Of a stretch of DNA of 64,000 nt, positions 26,870 to 35,061 are shown piece after piece (within the stretch, counting starts at the first letter, position 1; each line of letters opens with the position of its first letter). Made by a program: the position numbers and the translations under genes. Under the pieces are notes generated by a model. That model did no database searches, had not been told where the DNA came from, and saw only the letters and a program-made list of their open reading frames with translations. The stretch is from Actinomycetota bacterium. Lineage in GTDB: Bacteria > Actinomycetota > CADDZG01 > WHSQ01. The stretch lies in contig JAUJNI010000002.1 in assembly GCA_030446465.1 (NCBI GenBank), positions 912,756-976,755 on the forward strand, in the 5' to 3' direction.

Positions 26870-28661
26870 GCTTGTCCACCGCCTCACAAGAGAGCTTGCC
26901 GAGCGCCACGTTCAGCGAGGTGTTCGGGTCCTGGGGATCGGTGGGGGCAGTAATGATGCCGATCGCCGAGTCCAGGGAGGCCGAGGTCGCACCTGTCGCC
27001 TCGACGATCGCCTTTGGGCTGGTCGTTGTGAAGCTGTCCAGGTAGCCGTTCTGGAGGACGTTCCCGGTGGAGTCGGTCACTCGAAAGAGATGGACATCCT
27101 CTTGGTCGGTTAGCCCGTCGAACACGATCGGGTTCGTGGACTTCAAGTCCGCGAGGACCGTCGCCGCGTTGTCCGAGTTGAACGGTACGTCGACCGCCTC
27201 GACCACCGGAATACCGCCATCCTGGAGGTTGGCGTCGCGGTAATAGCGCAGCGTGCTGCTCCACGTCGCGGAGGCGGTCGACGTCGAGGCGCTCCCGGTC
27301 GACCGGCAGGTCGTCGCGGCCGCAAAGTTGAACAGCGACAGGACGGCCTTGTCCCCAGGGATGAAGGTCGTCGGCAGCAGGAGCAGCCTTCCAATGGAGG
27401 CGGAGGCCGCGGTCTCGACCCTTCGAAGAGACGCCGGAACCGTGGGAGTGGTCTCCGCCGACGAGCTCCCGCTTATCTTGCCGCCGCCGAAGGGCGCAAC
27501 GGACAACACGTGAGCGGTGGGGTCCAGCTTGAGGGCGGCCGTGGTTCTCGTGTCCGCTTGATTGTTGACCCAGAAGAGCTCGCCCCCGCCCGTGAACTCA
27601 AAGGGGCCCGAGGTCTTCGGGAGCTCGTTGACGACCTCGGCCCCCGGATCGTTTACGAGGGTGGCGTCGGCAAAGGCGACCTGAGCCGCCGGCACGAGGT
27701 CCGTGTTGATTGCGGCGATCGAACCGGCCGATGCGTCCGGCGCCGGAAAGCTGTTGGGCGGCGCCCTCAGGACCACCGAGGCCCCCGACTCGTCCACGAA
27801 GGTCGAGCCCGGCGTCCCCTCGAACTCCCCCCGCGTCAGGGTGAGCTGGGCGGCGCGCACATCGGTCTCCGCCGCAGCGGTCGCCTGGATCTCCACTGCG
27901 GAGGTCGAGCGCCCTGCGGTCGCCACCAAGCTGCTGGTCCGGCCCAGCGGGTCGGTAAAGGAGGTGAAGGCTTGCACCGCGTAGTCGGTGCGCGCGGTAG
28001 CTCTGAGCTTGTCGGGGGTCAGCCTGCGGGGGCCGATGAGGCTTGCGAGCGAGAACTGCTTGGTTCTTCCTCCCAGCGCCCACTCGGCGGTGATGTTCAG
28101 CCGGAGCAGCTGCGAGGGGGGAAGCTCCGTTGTGACCGAGCTCCAGCTGTAATCACTCGGCGGCGGCGTGACCTGAAAGCTTTGCGGCGTATCCGTAGTC
28201 ACCGGGGACACGAAAGCTGCGCTGTAGGTGAGCGTGTAGCCCTGCGGTAAGCCGGCCGATCCGTCGCTCAGGTTGATCGGACATGCGAGCGTCGCACTGG
28301 CGCTGGGCTGCTTCGACGAAGCGGAGCACACGGTCTTGAAGGTCCCGGCGTCGTCTCCCGACGATATGTATCCAGCGCCGCTGCCCGACACCCTGTCTGG
28401 GAAGTACAGATCCAGCACGTCAACGCGGGCCGGGGTCGTCTGGTTCTTCACCGATTCGAAAAACGGCAGACCTCGGACCCGCTCCATCGCCTGCACCGCG
28501 ACGCTCTTGCCGCGGGTGAACGACCTCGACAGGTTGGAACCCCTGAGCGAGCTCGCAAGCAGCGGCACCACTCCGAGAGTGACGATCGAGAAGACCAACA
28601 GGGCCGCGAGCGTCTCGATGAGCGTGTAGCCGGCGGAGCCTTTGTCGCGCCAGACGCTCAC
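26862..28661 (-). CDS. PilV-type prepilin with very large C-terminal region
   Basis: 599 residues from GTG 28659-28661, overlapping the fimT-like stop (GTGA). Prepilin site G|YTLIETLAALLVFSIVTLGV, with Glu5 and an 11-residue leader. The remaining about 560 residues are Ser/Thr/Ala-rich and contain no enzyme motif. Its size makes it a candidate tip adhesin; ordinary minor pilins are 130-200 residues. The function of the C-terminal region is unknown. Confidence 0.75.
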   Translation of the reverse strand: MSVWRDKGSAGYTLIETLAALLVFSIVTLGVVPLLASSLRGSNLSRSFTRGKSVAVQAMERVRGLPFFESVKNQTTPARVDVLDLYFPDRVSGSGAGYISSGDDAGTFKTVCSASSKQPSASATLACPINLSDGSAGLPQGYTLTYSAAFVSPVTTDTPQSFQVTPPPSDYSWSSVTTELPPSQLLRLNITAEWALGGRTKQFSLASLIGPRRLTPDKLRATARTDYAVQAFTSFTDPLGRTSSLVATAGRSTSAVEIQATAAAETDVRAAQLTLTRGEFEGTPGSTFVDESGASVVLRAPPNSFPAPDASAGSIAAINTDLVPAAQVAFADATLVNDPGAEVVNELPKTSGPFEFTGGGELFWVNNQADTRTTAALKLDPTAHVLSVAPFGGGKISGSSSAETTPTVPASLRRVETAASASIGRLLLLPTTFIPGDKAVLSLFNFAAATTCRSTGSASTSTASATWSSTLRYYRDANLQDGGIPVVEAVDVPFNSDNAATVLADLKSTNPIVFDGLTDQEDVHLFRVTDSTGNVLQNGYLDSFTTTSPKAIVEATGATSASLDSAIGIITAPTDPQDPNTSLNVALGKLSCEAVDKRA

Positions 28662-29185
28662 TGCAGCTCAACCCTTCCGGTGATGGGCGTCACCTCGACC
28701 GTGCGTGAGCGGTCGATTGCATCGACGGTCACCTCGACCTCGCCCTGAGTTGCGGTCCCCCTCGCATAGAAGAAGACGAACTGGCTTGCCGTCGATCCGG
28801 GAAACTTGGTGGAGCACAGCGGCGTAACTCCGGGGGCCGGCTGAAACGAGACGCTCGTCACCGTGGCCGAACCCTCGAGGCTTCTCGTACCTATTGGCGA
28901 GCAGACGTCGTCGTCCGAGGTCGACAAGCTCTTGGGGTCGTAGCGAACCAGCGAGTAATCGGACGAGCCGGCCACGAACCTGGCTCCGTAGACCAACGGG
29001 TGCGATTGCGATGTCGAGAGCACCTGCAGCTGGCGAAGTTGACCGACGACTTCATCGGCGGACCCGGTGAGCTGCCGCTGCAACCAGTAGTGACGGACCG
29101 CACTTCCGCCCAAGGTCAAAAGGATGGCGGCAATAGCCATCACAACAAGCAGCTCGATGAGTGTGAAACCGTCGTCCCTGTGCAT
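28658..29185 (-). CDS. FimT/GspH-type minor prepilin
   Basis: 175 residues from ATG 29183-29185, with AAGGA upstream. Very short leader MHRDDG, then FTLIELLVVMAIAAILLTLG (cleavage at G|F, Glu5). A GspH-like body follows (LQRQLTGSADEVVGQLRQLQ, and RGTATQGEVEVTVD near the end). It is the first of four minor-pilin genes downstream of the pilA terminator. The four overlap or nearly overlap and probably form a priming complex. Confidence 0.88.
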   Translation of the reverse strand: MHRDDGFTLIELLVVMAIAAILLTLGGSAVRHYWLQRQLTGSADEVVGQLRQLQVLSTSQSHPLVYGARFVAGSSDYSLVRYDPKSLSTSDDDVCSPIGTRSLEGSATVTSVSFQPAPGVTPLCSTKFPGSTASQFVFFYARGTATQGEVEVTVDAIDRSRTVEVTPITGRVELQ

Positions 29186-29209
29186 GAGGGTCCTTAGTGG
29201 GGCGTGGAG

Positions 29210-29247
29210 AAAAAAGAGGAGCGGGGAAGCCGGTCCCCGCCCCTCCT
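29210..29247 (-). terminator. Intrinsic terminator after pilA
   Basis: Minus strand: GGAGGGGCGGGGA pairs with TCCCCGCTCCTC around CCGGCT and is followed by TTTTTT. It lies 20 bases beyond the pilA stop and before the minor pilins. Partial termination would give much more pilA mRNA than downstream message. Confidence 0.88.
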
Positions 29248-29266
29248 ACAGTGATGCCTAGATCGA

Positions 29267-29704
29267 TCAGCCGGTAGGACCGGTGCAGGCCGTGCTCTGC
29301 GGCGAACCGACACCCGATGCGTACCACCGGTCGATGCTGGTGTCGTTCTTGGACTCCGCGTGCAGGCAGTAGCCGTCGGTCGCCGTGGCGCCGGCGGCCG
29401 GGTAGATGATCTTCACGGTCAGCTCGCTGGCCGAGTACGTGAACCCTTCCTTCGACGCTCCTTGAAGATCGGACAGAGTGCCCGTGTATTTGCCGTCATT
29501 GCCAGTTGCATACGACTCCTGAGCCGTGGCGAGGTTCTTGACGGCCGACTCCGCTTGCGACTCCCAACCCTTCTTGCGCTGGTTCAGGAAAACCGGGATT
29601 GCGATCGCCGCCAGGATGGCGATGATCAGGATCACTACGAGAAGCTCGATGAGGGTGAAACCGCCCTCACGCTCTTCTCTCATGCTGCGGAATCGCTGGA
29701 ACAT
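29267..29704 (-). CDS. pilA: Major type IV pilin (PilA)
   Basis: 145 residues. Leader of 15 residues ending EREGG, then FTLIELLVVILIIAILAAIA with Glu5, the classic type IVa prepilin helix. The mature chain is about 130 residues: NQRKKGWESQAESAVKNLAT as the amphipathic helix, a small beta head, and two Cys near the C-terminus (DGYCLHAESK and STACTGPTG) that can form the D-loop disulphide. GGGGGAGG lies seven bases before ATG 29702-29704. Own promoter, riboswitch leader and terminator mark it as separately controlled. Confidence 0.95.
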   Translation of the reverse strand: MFQRFRSMREEREGGFTLIELLVVILIIAILAAIAIPVFLNQRKKGWESQAESAVKNLATAQESYATGNDGKYTGTLSDLQGASKEGFTYSASELTVKIIYPAAGATATDGYCLHAESKNDTSIDRWYASGVGSPQSTACTGPTG

Positions 29705-29813
29705 CCAGCACCTCCCCCTTCTTCGTGTCCCCGCAGCCGGTCCGGGGACATCTACAGGACTGTTCGGTTGCTGCCTGCCTGTGGGGGGGTCGCTGAAGGA
29801 CCACCCTGTCGCA
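29705..29813 (-). promoter_or_regulatory. Probable expression platform between riboswitch and pilA
   Basis: Contains a hairpin TGTCCCCG/CGGGGACA (29726-29750) next to the pilA ribosome site (29712-29723, AAGAAGGGGGAGG), and upstream a C-run GACCCCCCC (29782-29791). The C-run can pair with the GGGGGAGG, which would hide it. No T-run follows the hairpin, so translational control is more likely than termination. Confidence 0.5.
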
Positions 29814-29888
29814 GGTAGCCCGGCTGGCCTCGAGGGCCCCGTGGCTTTGCGTCCCCGCCTCGCGACGGGTTTGCCTTTGCTGTGCTAC
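29814..29888 (-). ncRNA. Cyclic di-GMP-I riboswitch (GEMM) in the pilA leader
   Basis: Minus strand, 5' to 3': P1 arm GTAGC, then AAGGCAAACC, stem CCCGTC with GNRA loop GCGA and GGCGGG, the invariant GGACGCAAAGCC, A, CGGGGCC with a small hairpin, then AGCCGGG and P1 arm GCTAC. These are the conserved c-di-GMP-I elements in the right order, including a GNRA tetraloop and a 5-bp P1. It lies about 110 bases upstream of pilA and begins shortly after the GCCGATAA promoter. Confidence 0.92.
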
Positions 29889-29911
29889 AAGGTTCCGGCT
29901 TGCTACCAGAT

Positions 29912-29939
29912 TTATCGGCGAACGGGAAGGCCGCCTTTA
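29912..29939 (-). promoter_or_regulatory. WhiG/FliA-type promoter of pilA
   Basis: Minus strand TAAA (29936-29939), 16-base spacer, GCCGATAA (29912-29919). This is a perfect match to the sigma-28 family (WhiG/FliA) consensus with the WhiG spacing. The predicted start would be about 20 bases before the riboswitch. Confidence 0.82.
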
Positions 29940-29980
29940 GCTGCCGGTTCTCCGCAAAACTACCCAGCGAGCCACTCGGA

Positions 29981-31198
29981 TCACTTGATCAGGTCGAAGA
30001 TCTTGAACATGGGCATGTAGAGAGCGATGACCATTGCCCCCACGATGCTGCCGAGCACCGCGATCATGACCGGCTCTATCAACGAGGTCAGCGACTCCGT
30101 CGTGGATTCCACCTCTTGATCGTAGAAGTCGGCGACCTTGTCTAGCATCGCGTCGAGGGCGCCGGTGTCCTCCCCCACCGCGATCATCTGGATGACCATG
30201 GGCGGAAAGATCTTGTGGCGGCCGAGCGGCGCGGACATGCTCTCGCCGCTGCGCACGCTGTCCTTGACGTCCTGGGAAGCACGGGCCAGGACCTCGTTTC
30301 CGGTCGACTCCGACACGATGTCGAGCGCCTGCAGAACCGGCACACCGGCGCGCAGAAGCAGGCCGAGGGTTCTCGTGAAGCGCGACAGTGCAACCTTCCT
30401 GAAGAGGTCCCCGAAGACGGGGATCTTCAACTTGGCCTGGTCGAACTTGAGCCTTGCCGCGGCATTGCTCCTACGAGCACGCTTGTAAGCGATCGTCCCC
30501 GCGATTGCTACCAATACCAGAATGGGCGTGATGATCTTGGCCTGCGCGCTGATCGCCACAAGGATCTTCGTGGGCAAGGGAAGCTCTCCGCCGAGGTCGT
30601 CGAACATATTGGCGAAGGTCGGAACTATGAAGATCAGCATGATCGTCAACAGCATCACCGCGATCCCCGCGACCACCACCGGATAGGTCATCGCCGACTT
30701 GACCTTCTGCCTTAGCTTGTAGTCGGCCTCGAACGTGTCGGCGACCCGCATGAGCACGGTGTCCAGCTGGCCACCGGTCTCACCAGCACGAACCATCGAG
30801 ACGTAAAGGGTGCTGAAGACCTTGGGGAACTTGGTCATCGCCGCCGACAGGCTGGAACCACGTTCGACGTCCTCGCGCAGGGACCCAAGCGAGCTCGCTA
30901 GCAACTTATTCTCCGTCTGCTCGGCCAGGATGTTGAGCGCCCGTAGAAGCGACAAGCCGCTGTTGATCATGGTCGCAAATTGACGCGAGAAGATGGCCAG
31001 GTCCTTCAGCTTCACCTTCTTGGGCAGAAGGTTGATCTCCATCTTCATCGAGACCTTCGACTCTTTGGTTATCTGGATGGGAACGAGCCCCTGGGAACGC
31101 AGGCGCGACGCCACCGCCGCCTCGCCGTCGGCCTCTATGTTTCCTGTGACGAGCCGTCCTTCCTTGGTCCGAACGCGGTATGCGTAAGAGTCGGCCAT
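29981..31198 (-). CDS. pilC: Type IV pilus inner-membrane platform protein
   Basis: 405 residues, GspF/PilC family. Two T2SSF repeats: FSRQFATMINSGLSLLRALN ... and FTRTLGLLLRAGVPVLQALD. Three main membrane segments (MTYPVVVAGIAVMLLTIMLI; ITPILVLVAIAGTIAY; LIEPVMIAVLGSIVGAMVIA). The N-terminal YRVRTKEGRLVTGNIEADGE is typical. Shares one base with the pilT stop. Platform on which PilB and PilT act. Confidence 0.95.
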   Translation of the reverse strand: MADSYAYRVRTKEGRLVTGNIEADGEAAVASRLRSQGLVPIQITKESKVSMKMEINLLPKKVKLKDLAIFSRQFATMINSGLSLLRALNILAEQTENKLLASSLGSLREDVERGSSLSAAMTKFPKVFSTLYVSMVRAGETGGQLDTVLMRVADTFEADYKLRQKVKSAMTYPVVVAGIAVMLLTIMLIFIVPTFANMFDDLGGELPLPTKILVAISAQAKIITPILVLVAIAGTIAYKRARRSNAAARLKFDQAKLKIPVFGDLFRKVALSRFTRTLGLLLRAGVPVLQALDIVSESTGNEVLARASQDVKDSVRSGESMSAPLGRHKIFPPMVIQMIAVGEDTGALDAMLDKVADFYDQEVESTTESLTSLIEPVMIAVLGSIVGAMVIALYMPMFKIFDLIK

Positions 31199-32340
31199 CA
31201 GTGTCTGCCCGCCAGGCGGTTGAACTCCTCGACATGGTGGCAGCGCTCGAGCGCCATCTCGTACGTCACCTTGTTCTTCTTGACCAGCTCGGCCAGGTGC
31301 TGGTCCATGACCTGCATCCCGTACCGGCCCCCAGACTGCATCGAGGTGTAGATCTGGTGCGTCTTCCCCTCCCGGATGAGGTTTCTGACTGCGGGAGTAG
31401 CAACCAGCACCTCTGCTGCAACCGCTCGACCCGCGCCGCCGGCGAGAGGCAGGAGCTGCTGCGACACGACGCCCGCAAGGGTGCCGGCGAGCTGAACCCG
31501 GATCTGCTGCTGCTGGTGAGGGGGAAAGACATCGATCACACGGTCGATCGACTGGGGCGCGTCCTGCGTGTGCAAGGTTCCAAAGACGATGTGACCCGTC
31601 TCGGCTGCGGTCAGTGCCGTCGAGATGGTCTCGAGGTCTCGCATCTCGCCCACCAGGATGACGTCCGGGTCTTGGCGAAGCGCATGCTTGAGGGCGTTTC
31701 CGAACCCGTGCGTATCGACGCCGACCTCTCGCTGGTTGACCACCGACTTCTTGTGGCTGTGGAGGAACTCGATCGGGTCCTCGACCGTCATGATGTGCTC
31801 CTGGCGTTCGGAGTTGATCACGTCGACCATGGCTGCGAGCGTGGTCGACTTCCCCGAGCCGGTCACGCCCGTGACGAGGACCAGACCCCGCCGGAGGTCG
31901 GCGAACTCCCTCACCGAGGGAGGAAGGCCTAGCTGGTCGAGCGTCTTGATCTCGAAGGGGATCATTCGCATCACCGATCCGAGCGAGTCCCGCTGCTGGA
32001 ACACGTTCACGCGAAAGCGAGCTTTACCCGGAAGCGAGTAAGAGACGTCGAGCTCGAGATTCGACTCGAAGGTCTCACGCTGGCGCTGCGTGAGCATCGA
32101 ATAGATCATCTCCTGCAGGTCTTGGCGGCCCATCTTCCGATAGCCCTCGAGTGGTTTCAGAGCGCCGTTGACTCTGACCATCGGGGGCCGGCCTGCGGTC
32201 AGGTGGAGGTCCGAAGCGCCGCCGTCGATCATCTCCATGAGGAAGGCTCCGAGGTCGGGCTCCCTCTCGGGCACCGTGACGGTGCCGGTCGCGCCGTAAG
32301 GGCGCTCGACCACTGCGTCGTTCAACCTGTTCGTTTGCAT
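31198..32340 (-). CDS. pilT: Type IV pilus retraction ATPase
   Basis: 380 residues. Walker A GVTGSGKST near residue 157, Asp box VEDPIEFLH, Walker B DVILVGEMRD and His box TGHIVFGTLHT. The PilT signature AIRNLIRE appears as AVRNLIREGKTHQI near the end. Extra 20-25 N-terminal residues precede the usual start. ATG 32338-32340 with GAGGA seven bases upstream. Its presence means the pili are retractile. Confidence 0.95.
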   Translation of the reverse strand: MQTNRLNDAVVERPYGATGTVTVPEREPDLGAFLMEMIDGGASDLHLTAGRPPMVRVNGALKPLEGYRKMGRQDLQEMIYSMLTQRQRETFESNLELDVSYSLPGKARFRVNVFQQRDSLGSVMRMIPFEIKTLDQLGLPPSVREFADLRRGLVLVTGVTGSGKSTTLAAMVDVINSERQEHIMTVEDPIEFLHSHKKSVVNQREVGVDTHGFGNALKHALRQDPDVILVGEMRDLETISTALTAAETGHIVFGTLHTQDAPQSIDRVIDVFPPHQQQQIRVQLAGTLAGVVSQQLLPLAGGAGRAVAAEVLVATPAVRNLIREGKTHQIYTSMQSGGRYGMQVMDQHLAELVKKNKVTYEMALERCHHVEEFNRLAGRH

Positions 32341-32386
32341 GCGCTTTCCTCAGCTAGTAGGCCTGCGTTCGCAGGGCTCCCGTCGG

Positions 32387-32414
32387 TTATCGGCGGGCCA
32401 AGCGAAAAGGTTCA
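32387..32414 (-). promoter_or_regulatory. WhiG/FliA-type promoter of pilT
   Basis: Minus strand TGAA (32411-32414), 16-base spacer, GCCGATAA (32387-32394); one mismatch in the -35 TAAA. It lies in the 101-base gap between pilB and pilT, 47 bases before the pilT ATG. A small perfect hairpin CCTGCG-AA-CGCAGG lies between it and the gene. Confidence 0.72.
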
Positions 32415-32441
32415 GCCCCAGCGAGGAATTCGACGAAGGAA

Positions 32442-34136
32442 TCAGACGACGACACGCAGGATTTCCTCTATCGAGGTGATGCCGGCCTTGACCTTGGCCA
32501 TGCCGTCGTGGCGCAGCGTGATCATGCCCTGCTCTATGGCCAGCTTCTTGATCGTCTCCGACGAGCCGTTCTCGACTATCAGTTTCTGGATGCCCTCGGT
32601 TACCGGCATGACCTCGTGCAGAGCGCTTCTGCCCTTGTAGCCGGTTTGCCCGCAGCTAGAGCAGCCCACGGCCTTGTACAGCTTCGGAGGCTCTTCGCCG
32701 GCAGCCACAGGAAACTGCGCCGCCCTGAGCTCCTCATCGGTCGGCGCGTACGGTTCCTTGCACCTGTCGCACAGATTACGAGCGAGCCTCTGGGCCACCA
32801 CGCAGTCGAGGGCGGATGAGACCAGGTAGGGCTCGATCCCCATCTCGACGAGGCGCGTGAGAGCCGAGGGTGCATCGTTTGTGTGCAAGGTGGACAGGAC
32901 GAGGTGGCCCGTGAGCGCGGCCTCTGTTGCTATTTGGGCCGTCTCTCTGTCCCTGATCTCGCCGATGAGGATGATGTCCGGGTCGGACCTGAGAATGGAT
33001 CTGAGAGCGGAGGCAAAGGTCAGGCCTGCCTTTGGATGGGTCTGGATCTGGTTGACGCCCGGCAAGCGGTATTCGACAGGGTCCTCGACCGTGATGATAT
33101 TGACCTCGGGTCTATTGAGGATGTTGAGCGTTGCGTAGAGGGTGGTCGACTTGCCCGACCCCGTGGGCCCGGTAACCAGAATCTGGCCGTAGGGCTTGCT
33201 GAAGGACTCCCTGAACCGCTCGTAGTTGTGCTGCAGGAAGCCAAGGTCGGACAGCTTCAGAAGAACGCTCGACTTGTCCAACAGCCGGAGCACCAGCTTC
33301 TCCCCGTGCACGGTTGGGAGGGTCGCTACCCGGATGTCGATCTGCTTGCCCTGAACGACGAGGCCGATGCGCCCATCCTGGGGAACGCGGCGCTCCGCAA
33401 TGTTTATGTCCGCCATGATCTTCAGGCGGCTCGTGATGCCCGCCTGCACCGACTTGGGTGGGGTCATCACCTCGTGCAACACGCCGTCCACCCTGTAACG
33501 GATCCTGAGCACCTTCTCCTCCGGTTCGATGTGGATGTCGGAGGCCCGGTCGCTCACCGCCTGAGTGATCAACAGGTTGACGAGCTTGATGATCGGAGCA
33601 TCGTCTGCTCCCGCCGACTTGACGGCATCCTCGAGGCTCTTGTCCTCTGCCTCTTGGACCGCGGCCGCTTCCTCGGCCAGGCTCTCCGCCGCCGAATCCA
33701 TTCGGTAGAAGCGGTTGATGGCGGAAGAGACGTCGCTCTTGGTGGCGACGACGATCTCGATGTCTCGCTTGGTGAGCGCCCGAAGGTCGTCGATCGCTAC
33801 GACATTGGCGGGATCGACCATGGCAACGACCAACCGGTCCTGTTCGAACCGAACCGGGATGCAGTTGTGCCGCCGGGCCGCCGGCTCGGGGACCATCGCA
33901 ACCGCCATGGCATCGACGCTCGACTCGGTGAGGTCGATGAACGAGAGCCCGTACTGCTCGGCGAGCGCGACCGCCAGGCCTTCGTCGGTGACGAAGCCGA
34001 GCTCGACAAGCGCGCGTCCAACCGGCCAACCGCGCAGCGCGGCCTCGCCGCGCCCGAGCGCCAGCTGGTCTTCGGTGACGAGTCCTGCGAGGAGCAGCTC
34101 GTCGAGCTGTCTGGCGCGTCCCATCGCACTCTTCAT
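32442..34136 (-). CDS. pilB: Type IV pilus extension ATPase
   Basis: 564 residues from ATG 34134-34136 (AGGA seven bases upstream). N-terminal MshEN/T2SSE_N region (EQYGLSFIDLTESSVDAMAV), the fold that binds c-di-GMP in some homologues. The ATPase domain has Walker A TGPTGSGKST, VEDPVEYRLPGVNQIQ and Walker B DIILIGEIRDRET. A zinc-type tetracysteine is present (LCDRCKEPY and GCSSCGQTGYKGR). Powers pilus extension. Ends 101 bases before pilT. Confidence 0.95.
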   Translation of the reverse strand: MKSAMGRARQLDELLLAGLVTEDQLALGRGEAALRGWPVGRALVELGFVTDEGLAVALAEQYGLSFIDLTESSVDAMAVAMVPEPAARRHNCIPVRFEQDRLVVAMVDPANVVAIDDLRALTKRDIEIVVATKSDVSSAINRFYRMDSAAESLAEEAAAVQEAEDKSLEDAVKSAGADDAPIIKLVNLLITQAVSDRASDIHIEPEEKVLRIRYRVDGVLHEVMTPPKSVQAGITSRLKIMADINIAERRVPQDGRIGLVVQGKQIDIRVATLPTVHGEKLVLRLLDKSSVLLKLSDLGFLQHNYERFRESFSKPYGQILVTGPTGSGKSTTLYATLNILNRPEVNIITVEDPVEYRLPGVNQIQTHPKAGLTFASALRSILRSDPDIILIGEIRDRETAQIATEAALTGHLVLSTLHTNDAPSALTRLVEMGIEPYLVSSALDCVVAQRLARNLCDRCKEPYAPTDEELRAAQFPVAAGEEPPKLYKAVGCSSCGQTGYKGRSALHEVMPVTEGIQKLIVENGSSETIKKLAIEQGMITLRHDGMAKVKAGITSIEEILRVVV

Positions 34137-34179
34137 GGTGATTCCTGTCCCCGGCGTCAACGAATTGGTCCCTGGTGGG

Positions 34180-34206
34180 TTATCGGCCCCTCAGGGCCGG
34201 ACTGAA
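34180..34206 (-). promoter_or_regulatory. Candidate WhiG/FliA-type promoter of pilB
   Basis: A perfect GCCGATAA (34180-34187 on the minus strand) lies 44 bases before the pilB ATG, in the gap after aroE. The -35 is poor: TTCA at 15 bases spacing. Taken with the pilA and pilT sites I think it is real, but the case is weaker. Confidence 0.5.
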
Positions 34207-34224
34207 GAGGAGGGGTCGGCCGGT

Positions 34225-35061
34225 CTAGGCCTGCGTTATCGCTCGGAGCGCAGCAGCCGACATCGTGTCGAGGGGCGCCTCCTGTCCGGTCCAGATGCGA
34301 AACGAGGCGGCAGCCTGACCCAGCAGCATGCCGAGGCCCCCCCAGGCGCCTGCGCCCGCCGCGCGGGCGCGTTCGACCAGGCGGGTTGTCGGGGGCCGGT
34401 AGACGAGGTCGACGACGACCTGGTGGCGGTTGAAGGTGGCACCTGGGAGTGCGTCTTCGCCGTTCATCCCAAGAGGCGTCGCATTGACGATGATGTCGCT
34501 GTTGGCTGCGGCGTCCCCTGCCTCGCTCCAGGTCGCGGGCGTGACGCCCTCGGGGTAGAGAAGCTCGAGCTCGGAGCTCTTGGTCGGGTTGCGCGCGGCC
34601 ACCGTCACCCCGGCCGCCCCGAGGTCGGCCAACGCCTTGACTACCGCTCGGGCGGCGCCACCCGATCCGAGGACCAGGGCGTTCCTGCCGACCGGATCGC
34701 ACCCCGCCTCCTGCGTGAGGAACTGCGAGAACCCGTCGATGTCGGTGTTGTGTCCGACCAGGGCCTCCCCGAGGCGCTCGACGGTATTGACGGCTCCGAT
34801 GGCCAGAGCGTCCCCCGAGACCTCGTCGAGAAGGCCAAGCACGGTCTCCTTGTGGGGCATCGTCACGTTCGCGCCCATGGCACCGAGCGCCCTCAGTCCC
34901 TCGAGGGCGGCCCCGAGGCGCTCAGGAGGCACGGGCCACGCGAAATAGATCCAGTCGAGGCCGAGGCTTCGGAAAGCGGCGTTGTGAATAACCGGCGACA
35001 GCGTGTGCTCGAGCGGCCACCCCAGCACCCCGACGGCGCTGGTCGATCCGGCTCTCAGCAA
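34225..35061 (-). CDS. aroE: Shikimate dehydrogenase
   Basis: NADPH-dependent reduction of 3-dehydroshikimate. 278 residues from TTG 35059-35061, overlapping mltG by 7 bases. Substrate-binding PLEHTLSPVIHNAAF and NVTMPHKETVL with the catalytic Lys; NADP-binding VLGSGGAARAVVKAL; NATPLGMNGEDALP; and DLVYRPPTTRLVERARAAGA. Fourth shikimate gene in the window, separated from aroC/KB/Q by the pilus cluster and island. Confidence 0.95.
   Translation of the reverse strand: MLRAGSTSAVGVLGWPLEHTLSPVIHNAAFRSLGLDWIYFAWPVPPERLGAALEGLRALGAMGANVTMPHKETVLGLLDEVSGDALAIGAVNTVERLGEALVGHNTDIDGFSQFLTQEAGCDPVGRNALVLGSGGAARAVVKALADLGAAGVTVAARNPTKSSELELLYPEGVTPATWSEAGDAAANSDIIVNATPLGMNGEDALPGATFNRHQVVVDLVYRPPTTRLVERARAAGAGAWGGLGMLLGQAAASFRIWTGQEAPLDTMSAAALRAITQA

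Noticed and set aside
29889..29980. A second riboswitch between pilC and the GEMM element
   Set aside because: The stretch has paired GC-rich segments but none of the conserved GEMM core. Most of it is the GCCGATAA promoter.
21254..34206. Secretin (PilQ) and prepilin peptidase (PilD) in the pilus cluster
   Set aside because: Neither is present in the window. The secretin is not expected in a single-membrane cell; the peptidase must be encoded elsewhere.
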